From: JBEBGV01 sp040081265
Lineage (GTDB): Bacteria; Acidobacteriota; Vicinamibacteria; Vicinamibacterales; UBA2999
DNA length: 64,000 bases
Direction of reading: 5' to 3'
NCBI GenBank assembly: GCA_040081265.1
Contig: JBEBGV010000010.1
Location: forward strand, 1 to 64,000
Part shown: one piece after another, positions 50,516 to 58,911 of the stretch
Layout: every line of letters starts with the position of its first letter
How positions within the stretch are numbered: the first letter of the stretch is position 1
Program-made: the position numbers and the translations under genes
Notes under the pieces: generated by a model
Told to the model about the DNA's origin: nothing
The model's input: only the letters and a program-made list of their open reading frames with translations
The model's database searches: none

Positions 50516-50740
50516 AGGTATAGACGGGCCAAGTTACCGGCTTCGCAGGCAGACCTTGGTCTGCGGGAATAGCGACAGAAAGCCTGCATTTGGCCGACTT
50601 TTTTCAGGCCCCGGCCAGTGCGCCACCCTGTAACGGGCCACCCCATGACCCACCGTCGCGACGCATTCCTGGGTGAGATCGAAGGGATAACACCTTTTTT
50701 TCCAGTGATTTGTAGAAATAGTCTGCCAGACGGGCGATGG

Positions 50741-50756
50741 TGGCGACTTCCTTGCA
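50741..50756 (+). promoter_or_regulatory. Candidate sigma-54 (-24/-12) promoter
   Basis: TGGCGACTTCCTTGCA matches the TGGCAC-N5-TTGCA consensus except at bases 5-6, with the diagnostic GG-N10-GC spacing. It lies 55 nt before a possible GTG start and 97 nt before the preferred ATG. The first gene downstream is a sigma-54 activator, so autoregulation is plausible. It is the only such match I found in this gap. Confidence 0.6.
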
Positions 50757-50837
50757 GTAGAGCCGCCCATCGATGATGCACTTGAAGTCGGCGTCGTGGA
50801 TGTTTACCCGGATGTTGAGGCGAAAGGTCAGAGGGTG

Positions 50838-51902
50838 ATGAGAGGATCGCGACAAAATACCCTCGTGGGGGACAGCCCCGCGATGCTGGACCTGAAGGCT
50901 GAAATCGAGCGCGTGGCGCGCTCCGAGGCCAAGGTCCTGGTGACGGGCGAAAGCGGCACGGGCAAGGAGCTCGTTGCCGAGGCCATTCACCGGAACAGTG
51001 GGCGCGCGGACAAGGAATTTGTGGCGGTCAATTGCGCAGGTTTACCAGAAACGCTCCTCGAGTCGGAGCTGTTCGGGCACGTGCGCGGCAGCTTCACCGG
51101 CGCCTACCGCGACAAGCTGGGTAAGTTGGAGCTGGCCGACAACGGCACGATGTTCATGGACGAAATCGGGGAAATGACCTTGCGGATGCAGGGGCTCCTC
51201 CTCCGGTTCCTCGAAACCGGTGAGCTCCAGAAGGTCGGGGCCGACCGAGTAGCGGGTCGCGTGAACGTCCGGGTCGTCGCCGCCACAAACCGGAACCTGC
51301 GTGACATGATCTCTCAGGGCACGTTCCGGGAAGACCTCTTCTATCGACTCAACGTCATTCACCTCACGGTCCCGCCCCTCCGGGAACGTCGGGAAGACAT
51401 CACTGGACTGGCCCAGTACTTCCTCGAATCCTTCTCGAAGGAGAGCACGATTGCACGTGGCTTCTCCCCGGAGGCGGCGACGATGATGGTGGACTACGAC
51501 TGGCCGGGTAACGTTCGCGAGCTGCAGAACGTCATCGAGCGTCTGGCGGTCACCTCTGCCAACGAGTCAATCAAGCCAGAGGACCTGCCGATTGAGATCA
51601 GGGCACGGCACAGCTCAGCTCTGAAGCCAAAGCGTGAACGTCGGCGAACGGTGGCCGACGACCTCTATAAGCGGCTGATCGAGGAGCGGGAGTCGTTCTG
51701 GAACCTGGTCTACCCGCTCTACATGCAGCGGGAGATCACGCGGTCGAATGTGCGGGATGTGGTGAGGAAGGGCCTCGAAGAGGCCAGAGGGAACTACAAG
51801 ATCGTGGCGCGGCTCTTCAACATGGATCAGGGCGACTACAAGCGGTTTCTGAACTTCCTGCGCAAGCACGACTGCCAGGTTCCGTTCAAGGAGTTCCGGT
51901 AA
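50838..51902 (+). CDS. Sigma-54-dependent AAA+ transcription activator
   Basis: 354 aa. Walker A TGESGTGKELVA, an intact sigma-54 loop GSFTGA, Walker B GTMFMDEIGEM and DWPGNVRELQNVI are present. No sensory domain precedes the AAA+ core. The C-terminus (ITRSNVRDVVRKGLEEARG and GNYKIVARLFNMDQGDYKRF) is a Fis-like DNA-binding unit, closely related to the activator at 47.8 kb. It probably drives the exopolysaccharide operon it heads. The ATG is preferred; a GTG at 50796 would add 14 residues. It overlaps the next gene by one base (TAATG). Confidence 0.88.
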   Translation: MRGSRQNTLVGDSPAMLDLKAEIERVARSEAKVLVTGESGTGKELVAEAIHRNSGRADKEFVAVNCAGLPETLLESELFGHVRGSFTGAYRDKLGKLELADNGTMFMDEIGEMTLRMQGLLLRFLETGELQKVGADRVAGRVNVRVVAATNRNLRDMISQGTFREDLFYRLNVIHLTVPPLRERREDITGLAQYFLESFSKESTIARGFSPEAATMMVDYDWPGNVRELQNVIERLAVTSANESIKPEDLPIEIRARHSSALKPKRERRRTVADDLYKRLIEERESFWNLVYPLYMQREITRSNVRDVVRKGLEEARGNYKIVARLFNMDQGDYKRFLNFLRKHDCQVPFKEFR

Positions 51903-52516
51903 TGCGGTGTCAGACGCTCGTCATCGTTGCACTTCTTCTCTCGGTTACGGCGCCCGCCTGGGCGCAGACGCCGCAGCCGGTCCCCGCTGGCATCGCGCCG
52001 GCCACCCCGGCGACGGTCGGGGTAGCCACGCCGGCCGACTACGTGATCGGGGCTGACGATCAGCTCGCGATCATCTTCTGGCGTGAAAAGGACATGTCGG
52101 CGGAGGTGGCCGTGAGGCCCGACGGCAAGATCTCGCTGCCGCTCCTCAACGACATCCAGGCGTCCGGCCTCACGCCGGAACAGTTGCGCCTGAGCGTCAC
52201 AGAGGCGGCGAGCAAGTATGTGGAAGACCCCAACGTCACCGTGGTCGTCAAGGCGATCAACAGCCGTCGCGTGTTCATCACCGGCCAGGTGGAAAAGCCG
52301 GGGCCGTACCCGCTGACCGCACCGACCACTGTGCTGCAGTTGCTGGCGCTGGCCGGCGGCGTGGCCGAGTACGCCAAGTCCGAAGGCATTCAGGTGATGC
52401 GTACGGAGAACGGCAAGACCACCAACTACAAGTTCAACTACAAGGACGTGATCAAGGGCAAGAAACTGGAGCAGAACGTGATGCTCAAGCCCGGCGACAC
52501 GGTGATCGTCCCGTAG
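51902..52516 (+). CDS. Polysaccharide export (Wza-like) outer-membrane protein
   Basis: 204 aa. A signal peptide (LVIVALLLSVTAPAWA) is followed by the polysaccharide-export domain (DYVIGADDQLAIIFW, VRPDGKISLPLLNDIQ) and one SLBB domain (RRVFITGQVEKPGPYPL). It forms the periplasmic/outer-membrane channel for the polymer. It is short compared with Wza and lacks its C-terminal membrane helix, as in exosortase-linked EPS systems. It may partner with the following beta-barrel. Confidence 0.88.
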   Translation: MRCQTLVIVALLLSVTAPAWAQTPQPVPAGIAPATPATVGVATPADYVIGADDQLAIIFWREKDMSAEVAVRPDGKISLPLLNDIQASGLTPEQLRLSVTEAASKYVEDPNVTVVVKAINSRRVFITGQVEKPGPYPLTAPTTVLQLLALAGGVAEYAKSEGIQVMRTENGKTTNYKFNYKDVIKGKKLEQNVMLKPGDTVIVP

Positions 52517-52517
52517 C

Positions 52518-53864
52518 ATGCGCAACCGTCAGCGGCTGTCCCTCGTCTCGCTCGTCCTGGCCACGCTCGTCGTGGCCTCGGCTGCGTACGCCCAGACGCC
52601 CACGTCTCAGCGTCCGTACCGCGGGCTGTTCAGGAGCGGGGCTGACGAGCCTGCGCAGTCGCTCAATGTGGAAGGCTCCATCGGTGGCGGCTGGGACAGC
52701 AGCATGGTCGCCGAGTTCGGTCCGAACGACATCCCCAATGACGGCCTCCGGCTTCGTGGTGCCGGTTACAACTCTCTTTCAGGCCGGATCGGCTACGACA
52801 ACACCCGCGACCGCGTCACCCTCGGAATCTCGCACGCGACTGATGCCCGGTACTATCCCAGCCTCGCCGACCCGATTCTCGCCAGCCACTCCACAAGGGT
52901 GACCGTGAACTACAAGGTGACGCGGCGGACAACACTCAGCCTCGACCAATCAGTGTCCTATCAGCCCTTTGGCTCGTTGAACCTGTTTCCAAACGCGCAG
53001 CGCTCAGGGTTTCAGCAAGCTGACGTCATCATTCCGGCGGCCACGGCGCCAGACTTGGACACCCGCGCGGTGAACGTGGACTACACCTCGTTCAATACAG
53101 TAGCAGGGGCCTCGCAACAACTCTCAGCCCGTGGGTCCTTCTCGGCGAGTTATGGGTACGCACTGAGTCGATACGGCGGAGACCGCGCGGACTTCACGTC
53201 ACACAGCGCGTTCGGACGGTATACCTACAGCCTCACGCAGAATCTGGGACTGCGTCTGGGCTACGGCTACTCTGAAGGTCGCTTTGCCGATGGCGATCAA
53301 CAGTTTCACAACCACACCATCGACAGCGGCTTCGACTACAACCGCGTGCTCTCGATTTCTCGCCGGACGACGCTGGGATTCGACTCCGGTGCGGCGGTGG
53401 TCAAGCGCGGAGCAGAAACCCGCTACGACGTGATCGGCGGCGCGCAGGTCATCCACGAGGTCGGCCGATCGTGGCTGGCGGGGGGCGCGTATCGACGCAA
53501 CGTGCAGTTCATCGAGACGCTGAACCAGCCCTTCTTCACCGACGCGATCACCGTGGTCGTGCAGGGCCTGCCGGCGAGGCGTATCGAAGTAAACACCAGC
53601 GCCGGGGTTGCGAAGGGGAATTTGGACTTTACGGCCGAAGAGGACCGCCTGACCTCGTACTTTGGAAGTGCAACGATTGGTGTGGCCATCTCGCGCCATC
53701 TCAACGTCAGCACTGCTTACAACTACTACCGCTACTCCGCTCGCGGCGACGCCTATCGCGACCTCGGCTTCTCCGACGGGCTGAATCGACACAGCATCAG
53801 CGTGTACCTGAGCGCCTGGGCGCCTCTCTATCAGAAGGGACGAAGAACCAATGCTTCCCGGTAA
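52518..53864 (+). CDS. Exopolysaccharide-locus outer-membrane beta-barrel
   Basis: 448 aa. A signal peptide (LVSLVLATLVVASAAYA) precedes alternating Tyr/Thr-rich strands throughout (for example RVTVNYKVTRRTTLSLDQSV and LGLRLGYGYSEGRF), consistent with a large barrel. It lies 1 nt after the Wza-like gene. Proteins in this position of exosortase-type EPS loci are barrels thought to complete the export channel. No enzymatic motif is seen. Confidence 0.75.
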   Translation: MRNRQRLSLVSLVLATLVVASAAYAQTPTSQRPYRGLFRSGADEPAQSLNVEGSIGGGWDSSMVAEFGPNDIPNDGLRLRGAGYNSLSGRIGYDNTRDRVTLGISHATDARYYPSLADPILASHSTRVTVNYKVTRRTTLSLDQSVSYQPFGSLNLFPNAQRSGFQQADVIIPAATAPDLDTRAVNVDYTSFNTVAGASQQLSARGSFSASYGYALSRYGGDRADFTSHSAFGRYTYSLTQNLGLRLGYGYSEGRFADGDQQFHNHTIDSGFDYNRVLSISRRTTLGFDSGAAVVKRGAETRYDVIGGAQVIHEVGRSWLAGGAYRRNVQFIETLNQPFFTDAITVVVQGLPARRIEVNTSAGVAKGNLDFTAEEDRLTSYFGSATIGVAISRHLNVSTAYNYYRYSARGDAYRDLGFSDGLNRHSISVYLSAWAPLYQKGRRTNASR

Positions 53865-55422
53865 GGTCTATAAACCCGAAGACCTCCTCCAACTGGTCCG
53901 GAAACGGGCCTGGCTGCTCATCGTGCCATTTGTTGTCATCGCGGCCGGCACCGCGGTCGCCACCAGGTGGATTCCCGATCAGTACCGCTCCGAGACGCTC
54001 ATCCTGGTGGTACCGCAGCGGGTCCCCGAAAGTTACGTGCGCTCCACGGTGACGACTCGCATCGAGGACCGTCTGCAGTCGATCTCCCAGCAGATCCTCA
54101 GCCGCACGCGGCTCGAGCGCATCATCCAGGACTTCAACCTCTACGTCGAAGATCGCCGCAAGGGGATCATGGAAGACGTTGTCGAGGACATGCGCAAGGA
54201 CATCGAAATTCAGGTGGTCAAGGGTGACGCCTTCCGCGTCGGCTACAAGGGTGATGACGCGCGCACGGTCATGCAGGTCACCGAACGCCTTGCGTCGCTC
54301 TTCATCGAAGAGAACCTGCGCGACCGCGAGGTGCTCGCCGAGGGCACCAACCAGTTCCTCGAGTCGCAGCTCGACGACGCACGAGGACGCCTGATCGAAC
54401 AGGAAAAGAAGCTCGAGACCTATCGCAGGCAGTACGCCGGACAGCTTCCGTCGCAGCTCGACTCGAACCTGCAGGTGCTGCAGAACACCCAGCTTCAGAT
54501 TCAGTCGATTGTCGAGTCGCTCAACCGCGACGGCGACCGCCGCGTGATCCTCGAACGGCAGATCGCCGACATGGAAGCCACGCCCGTGCAGGAGCCGCCG
54601 ACCCCGGGCGCGCCCGCCGACGCCGCCACCACCGCCGCGCAGCAACTCGCCGGCGCACGCGTGGCGCTGACTGCGCTCGAACAGCGCCTCAAGCCCGAGC
54701 ACCCGGACGTGCAGCGGATGCGGCGCGTGATCCGCGACCTGGAACAGAAGGCCGACCGCGAGACTGCCGCGCGGGGCGATGATACGCCGGTGTCGCCGGG
54801 CGGCGTGATTGGCGGAACTCCCGCCGCCCAGGCCCGTCAGCGCCGGATTGGCGACCTGCAGCTTGCCCTCGAGCAGCTCAACAAGCAGATGGGCGAGAAG
54901 CAGGCCGAGGAAGCGCGCCTGCGCGGCGTCATCCTGACCTATACGTCACGCGCCGAAGCCGCGCCGACGCGCGAGTCAGAACTGGCAGAGCTGACCCGTG
55001 ACTACGAGACGCAGCAGAAGATGTACGCCGACCTGCTCTCGAAGAAGGAGGAATCGAAGATCGCCGCCAACCTCGAGCGCCGGCAGATCGGTGAGCAGTT
55101 CAAGCTGCTCGATCCGGCCCGCCTGGCCGAGAAGCCCTTCAGCCCCGATCGGATGCTCATTAACTTCATGGGCATGGGCGGTGGCCTTGCAGTCAGTTTG
55201 TTGCTGATCGGACTCATGGAGTTCCGCGACAAGAGCTTCAAGACCGACACCGAAGTGCTCTCGGTGCTCAACCTGCCGGTGCTGGCAATCGTGCCGGTGA
55301 TGCAGTCGGGCCAGGAAAAGCGCCAGCAGTTCAAGAAGCGGTTGTTCCTGAACATCGGTCTCGGCAGCACCGTCGTGGGCTGCGTGGCCATTGTTGCCTA
55401 TTCGTTTTACAAAATTCAGTAG
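53851..55422 (+). CDS. Chain-length determinant (Wzz/GumC-type) protein
   Basis: 523 aa. Membrane helices lie near residues 22-40 and ~495-515. The first precedes the Wzz-type segment IPDQYRSETLILVVPQRVPE. A long coiled-coil stretch follows (IEQEKKLETYRRQYAGQLPS). A Pro/Ala-rich linker lies about residue 250. It controls chain length and connects to the tyrosine kinase downstream. It overlaps the barrel gene by 14 nt. Confidence 0.87.
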   Translation: MLPGKVYKPEDLLQLVRKRAWLLIVPFVVIAAGTAVATRWIPDQYRSETLILVVPQRVPESYVRSTVTTRIEDRLQSISQQILSRTRLERIIQDFNLYVEDRRKGIMEDVVEDMRKDIEIQVVKGDAFRVGYKGDDARTVMQVTERLASLFIEENLRDREVLAEGTNQFLESQLDDARGRLIEQEKKLETYRRQYAGQLPSQLDSNLQVLQNTQLQIQSIVESLNRDGDRRVILERQIADMEATPVQEPPTPGAPADAATTAAQQLAGARVALTALEQRLKPEHPDVQRMRRVIRDLEQKADRETAARGDDTPVSPGGVIGGTPAAQARQRRIGDLQLALEQLNKQMGEKQAEEARLRGVILTYTSRAEAAPTRESELAELTRDYETQQKMYADLLSKKEESKIAANLERRQIGEQFKLLDPARLAEKPFSPDRMLINFMGMGGGLAVSLLLIGLMEFRDKSFKTDTEVLSVLNLPVLAIVPVMQSGQEKRQQFKKRLFLNIGLGSTVVGCVAIVAYSFYKIQ

Positions 55423-55428
55423 CACCTC

Positions 55429-56433
55429 ATGTACGAGCGTTTCTACGGTTTTCGTGAACGGCCGTTCGACCTGACGCCGAACCCGCGGTATCTGATCCTC
55501 ACCGAGGCTCACCGCGAGGCGCTCAGTAACCTCGAGTACGCGATCAGCAGCCGCAAGGGCGTGACCGTGCTGGTGGGCGAAGCCGGTTCGGGCAAGACGA
55601 CGGTGATTCGGGCCGCCCTCGAGAAGCAGTCCGAGCAGGTGCACTGCGTGCACCTGAGCAACCCGGCGCTCACCAGGGAAGAGTTCGTCGAGATGCTGGC
55701 CGTGCGCTTCGAGCTGAGCGAGAAGGCGCGCGCCTCCAAGACGGTGATGCTGCTGGAACTGGAAACGCTCCTCAGGGAACGGCGTGCGCGCAACGAGACG
55801 ACCGTACTGATCGTGGACGAGGCGCAGAGCCTGTCGAATGAACTTCTCGAAGAGCTGCGGCTGCTCGTCAACATCGAGACCAACGACGAAAAGCTCCTCT
55901 CGCTGGTGCTGGCCGGACAGCCCGAACTCGCCGAGCACATGAACCATGCCTCACTCCGTCAGCTGAAGCAGCGCGTGGCGCTGCGCTGCGAGCTACGGCC
56001 GCTGACACTCCAGGAAGCGGTGGCGTATGTCGCCGGGCGCATCAGGGCGGCAGGCGGCACGGCGTCGCAGGTGTTCACCCGCGAAGCGGTGACGCTGATG
56101 TACGAGCGCTCGAAGGGCGTGCCGCGCACGCTGAGCGTGCTGGCCGATAACGCGCTGGTCTCTGGTTTCGCCACCGGCACGCGTCCGGTCGGCACCTCGA
56201 TTGTGCGTGAGGTGTGCCGCGACTTTGATTTGTCAGAGGGTCAGGATGACCCATCGCCCCCGGCCGAGTTGCACCCCAGGCACACGCAGCAGGCACCTGC
56301 GCCGCGTGACCGGAAGGTGCTCGGGCTCGAGTCGGACAAGGCGGCAGAAGGTGTGGACGCGGCGGAGGATTCGCCCCGGTCCCTGTTCAGCGGCTTCGCG
56401 AAACGCGGTCGCTTTTCGTTCTTCGGACGATAG
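55429..56433 (+). CDS. ExeA-like AAA+ ATPase of exosortase-type EPS loci
   Basis: 334 aa. It opens MYERFYGFRERPFDLTPNPR, the typical ExeA-family start, then Walker A LVGEAGSGKTTVIR, Walker B VLIVDEAQSLSNEL, and LVLAGQPELAE. The C-terminal ~70 residues are a Pro-rich tail. Such ATPases accompany the tyrosine kinase in exosortase (XrtA-like) EPS clusters. No exosortase gene lies in the window. Confidence 0.86.
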   Translation: MYERFYGFRERPFDLTPNPRYLILTEAHREALSNLEYAISSRKGVTVLVGEAGSGKTTVIRAALEKQSEQVHCVHLSNPALTREEFVEMLAVRFELSEKARASKTVMLLELETLLRERRARNETTVLIVDEAQSLSNELLEELRLLVNIETNDEKLLSLVLAGQPELAEHMNHASLRQLKQRVALRCELRPLTLQEAVAYVAGRIRAAGGTASQVFTREAVTLMYERSKGVPRTLSVLADNALVSGFATGTRPVGTSIVREVCRDFDLSEGQDDPSPPAELHPRHTQQAPAPRDRKVLGLESDKAAEGVDAAEDSPRSLFSGFAKRGRFSFFGR

Positions 56434-56441
56434 GGGTCACG

Positions 56442-57482
56442 ATGGGTCGAGTAGATGATGCACTGCGCCGCGCTGCCGAGGCTGACGCCCGTGAAGGGGC
56501 CCAGACCGTAAGAACCGCAGCTCCAGCCGGGATTGCCGACGACATCGAGGTGCTGGCCCGCGAGGCCTTCCCGATCGAGATCGACGAACACCGCAAGGCT
56601 GCGCCGCGGCCTGGCCCGACAGCGGTCGCGCCGCCAGCCCCGACGGTGGCGCCGGACCTGAAGGTCCGGCCTACGTACGAGAATCCGGTCCGGCCGGCGA
56701 ACGACGCGCCGGCGAGCGTGCCGACACCGGCGCCCGCCACCATCCCGGCGGCTCGGAGCGTGTTCGAGCGCGTTGATTCGAGCCTGGTCGGCAAGATCGT
56801 CATCGACGCCGAGATCGCCCCCAACTCGCGCGAGCAGTACCGCCGCATGGCGGCGACGCTGCACCACGCGCAGGCGGCCAACGGCCTCAAGGTCGTGATG
56901 GTCACCAGCGCCGTGATGGGCGAGGGCAAGACGCTCACCTCGTCGAACCTGGCGCTCACCCTGAGCGAGTCCTACAAGAAGAATGTGCTCCTCATCGACG
57001 GCGACCTGCGGCGTCCTGCTCTCCACACCCTGTTCAGGCTCGAGAGTTCGCCGGGCCTCAGCGAGGGTCTCTTTGCCGGTGAGGACCAGCGCCTGGCCGT
57101 GCGCCAGGTGTCGCCTCGTCTGGGCGTGCTGACCGCGGGTCGGCCGAGCTCAGACCCGATTGCCGGGCTGACCTCTCCGCGTATGGCTCGCGTGATCGAG
57201 GAAGCGCGCGAAGCCTTCGACTGGGTGATCATCGACACGCCTCCGGTGGCGTTGCTGCCCGACGCCAACCTGCTGGCCACGATGGCCGACGGCGCGGTCC
57301 TGGTAGTGCGCGCAGGCGCGACGCCCTGGGACCTGGCGCAGCGCGCCGTCGAAGCGATCGGGCGCGAGCGCATGCTCGGCGTCGTCCTGAACCGGTCGAG
57401 CGAGCAGACGCAGGGCTCGAGCTACGGGTACTACGACTACTACTCCGGGGAACCGGGCACCGACGTCGTTCCCAAACAGTAA
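56442..57482 (+). CDS. Bacterial tyrosine autokinase (CpsD/CapB-like)
   Basis: 346 aa. Walker A is VTSAVMGEGKTLTSSNLAL, Walker A' VLLIDGDLRRPALH and Walker B WVIIDTPPVALL. The Tyr-rich C-terminus (GSSYGYYDYYSGE) is the phosphorylation cluster. It regulates polymerisation with the Wzz-like protein. Between residues ~66 and 80 the linker contains PDLKVRPTYEN encoded by a REP element in frame, between Pro/Ala-rich segments, so the insertion falls in disordered sequence. Confidence 0.88.
   Translation: MGRVDDALRRAAEADAREGAQTVRTAAPAGIADDIEVLAREAFPIEIDEHRKAAPRPGPTAVAPPAPTVAPDLKVRPTYENPVRPANDAPASVPTPAPATIPAARSVFERVDSSLVGKIVIDAEIAPNSREQYRRMAATLHHAQAANGLKVVMVTSAVMGEGKTLTSSNLALTLSESYKKNVLLIDGDLRRPALHTLFRLESSPGLSEGLFAGEDQRLAVRQVSPRLGVLTAGRPSSDPIAGLTSPRMARVIEEAREAFDWVIIDTPPVALLPDANLLATMADGAVLVVRAGATPWDLAQRAVEAIGRERMLGVVLNRSSEQTQGSSYGYYDYYSGEPGTDVVPKQ
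56651..56678. repeat. REP-like hairpin inside the tyrosine kinase gene, copy 11
   Basis: GCCGGACC-tga-AGGTCCGGC-CTACGTAC, a slightly variant stem (GGACC) with the standard tail. It is read in frame as part of the linker. Confidence 0.85.
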
Positions 57483-58877
57483 ATGCGCATTCTCTTCCGC
57501 CAGCTGAACGTACGCACCGGCACGCTGGTCCTGTTTGAAACGACACTGATCGTTTCGGCGGTGGCCCTTGCTGCGTACGCGCGGATTGGCGATGCGACGT
57601 GGGACCTCGCCATCAACGACAACGGGCTGTGGAAGACCCTCTTGATTGCGTTGGTCGCACAGCTGTCCTTGTACTACGCGGACATGTACGACCTCCGGCT
57701 CGTGTCGGACCGACGCGAGCTGTTCATCCGGATCATTCAGGCGCTCTCGTCGGCCTCGTTTGTCCTGGCTGCGTTGTACTACTGGTTCCCGGCCCTGGTC
57801 ATCGGCCGAGGTGTCTTCGCCATAGCCGCCGTGCTGGTGCTGCTGCTGGTGATTGGCTGGCGACTGGCCTTTGACTGGCTGAGCCGGCGGGTCAGCCCGC
57901 GCGAGCGCCTGCTGATCGTGGGGACCAGCGCCGCCGCCACTGCCCTGGCGCGCGAGATCTTCGAACGGCGCACCGAACTCGGCGTCGACATCGTTGGCTT
58001 CGTCGACCCCGATCCGGCCAAGGTCGGCACACCGCTCATCAACCCCGGCATCATCGGCACGATCGACGACATCCCGTCCATCATCCAGAACCACCGCGTG
58101 GACCGCGTGGTGGTCAGCCTCTCTGACGCGCGGGGCAAGCTGCCCATGGACAAGCTGCTCGAGATGAAGCTCGATGGCGTGTCGTTTGCGCACCTGGCCT
58201 CGGTCTACGAGGAATACACGGGGAAAATCGCCATCGAGAACCTGCGTCCGAGCTGGTTGATCTTCTCGGAAGGGTTCAGGAAGTCTGCGGTGCTGGCAGC
58301 CGGCAAGCGCGCGATTGATGTCGCCGCCTCGGCGCTGGGGCTCATCCTGGCGTCGCCACTCCTGGGCCTGGCCGCACTGGCGATCAGGTACACGTCGCCC
58401 GGTCCGATCTTCTACCACCAGGAACGCGTGGGCCTGCGTGGTGCGACGTTCACCGTGCACAAGTTCCGGTCGATGAAAGTCGACGCCGAGGCCACGACCG
58501 GACCGGTGTGGGCCTCGAAGGACGGCGACCCGCGCGTCACACCCGTGGGCCTGTTCCTGCGCAAGACCAGGCTGGATGAGATCCCGCAGCTCTGGAACGT
58601 GCTGGTTGGCGACATGAGCTTCGTGGGCCCACGGCCCGAGCGACCGACGTTTGTCGCCGACCTCACGAAGGTGATTCCGTTCTACGGCCAGCGCCATGTG
58701 GTGCGCCCGGGCGTGACCGGGTGGGCGCAGGTCCGCTATTCCTACGGTGCCAGCGTGGAAGACTCGCTGCAGAAGCTGCAGTACGACCTCTTCTACATCA
58801 AGAACCTGTCGCTGTCGCTCGACCTCTACATCATCTTCGAGACGGTCAAGACCGTCGTCCTGCGCAAGGGCGCCTGA
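57483..58877 (+). CDS. Undecaprenyl-phosphate sugar phosphotransferase (priming enzyme)
   Basis: 464 aa. Four N-terminal membrane segments are followed by a Rossmann-like CoA-binding region (LLIVGTSAAATALAREIF) and the C-terminal transferase core: KRAIDVAASALGLILASPLL, GPIFYHQERVG, FRSMKVDAE, RKTRLDEIPQLWNVLVGDM and GPRPERP. It transfers a hexose-1-phosphate to the lipid carrier to start the repeat unit. It begins directly at the kinase stop. Confidence 0.92.
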   Translation: MRILFRQLNVRTGTLVLFETTLIVSAVALAAYARIGDATWDLAINDNGLWKTLLIALVAQLSLYYADMYDLRLVSDRRELFIRIIQALSSASFVLAALYYWFPALVIGRGVFAIAAVLVLLLVIGWRLAFDWLSRRVSPRERLLIVGTSAAATALAREIFERRTELGVDIVGFVDPDPAKVGTPLINPGIIGTIDDIPSIIQNHRVDRVVVSLSDARGKLPMDKLLEMKLDGVSFAHLASVYEEYTGKIAIENLRPSWLIFSEGFRKSAVLAAGKRAIDVAASALGLILASPLLGLAALAIRYTSPGPIFYHQERVGLRGATFTVHKFRSMKVDAEATTGPVWASKDGDPRVTPVGLFLRKTRLDEIPQLWNVLVGDMSFVGPRPERPTFVADLTKVIPFYGQRHVVRPGVTGWAQVRYSYGASVEDSLQKLQYDLFYIKNLSLSLDLYIIFETVKTVVLRKGA

Positions 58878-58911
58878 GCGTTCGGCGAGGCATCGGCCCT
58901 GTAGCCACCGC

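Larger units (their letters stand above)
50433..50837. other. Regulatory intergenic region between the dehydrogenase and the exopolysaccharide operon
   Basis: This is the longest stretch without a gene. It holds one REP hairpin (50487-50515), an AT-rich patch with a T-run (about 50690-50712), a -24/-12 promoter candidate (50741-50756) and the start region of the next gene. It probably carries divergent promoters and activator sites. I see no RNA gene in it. Confidence 0.6.
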
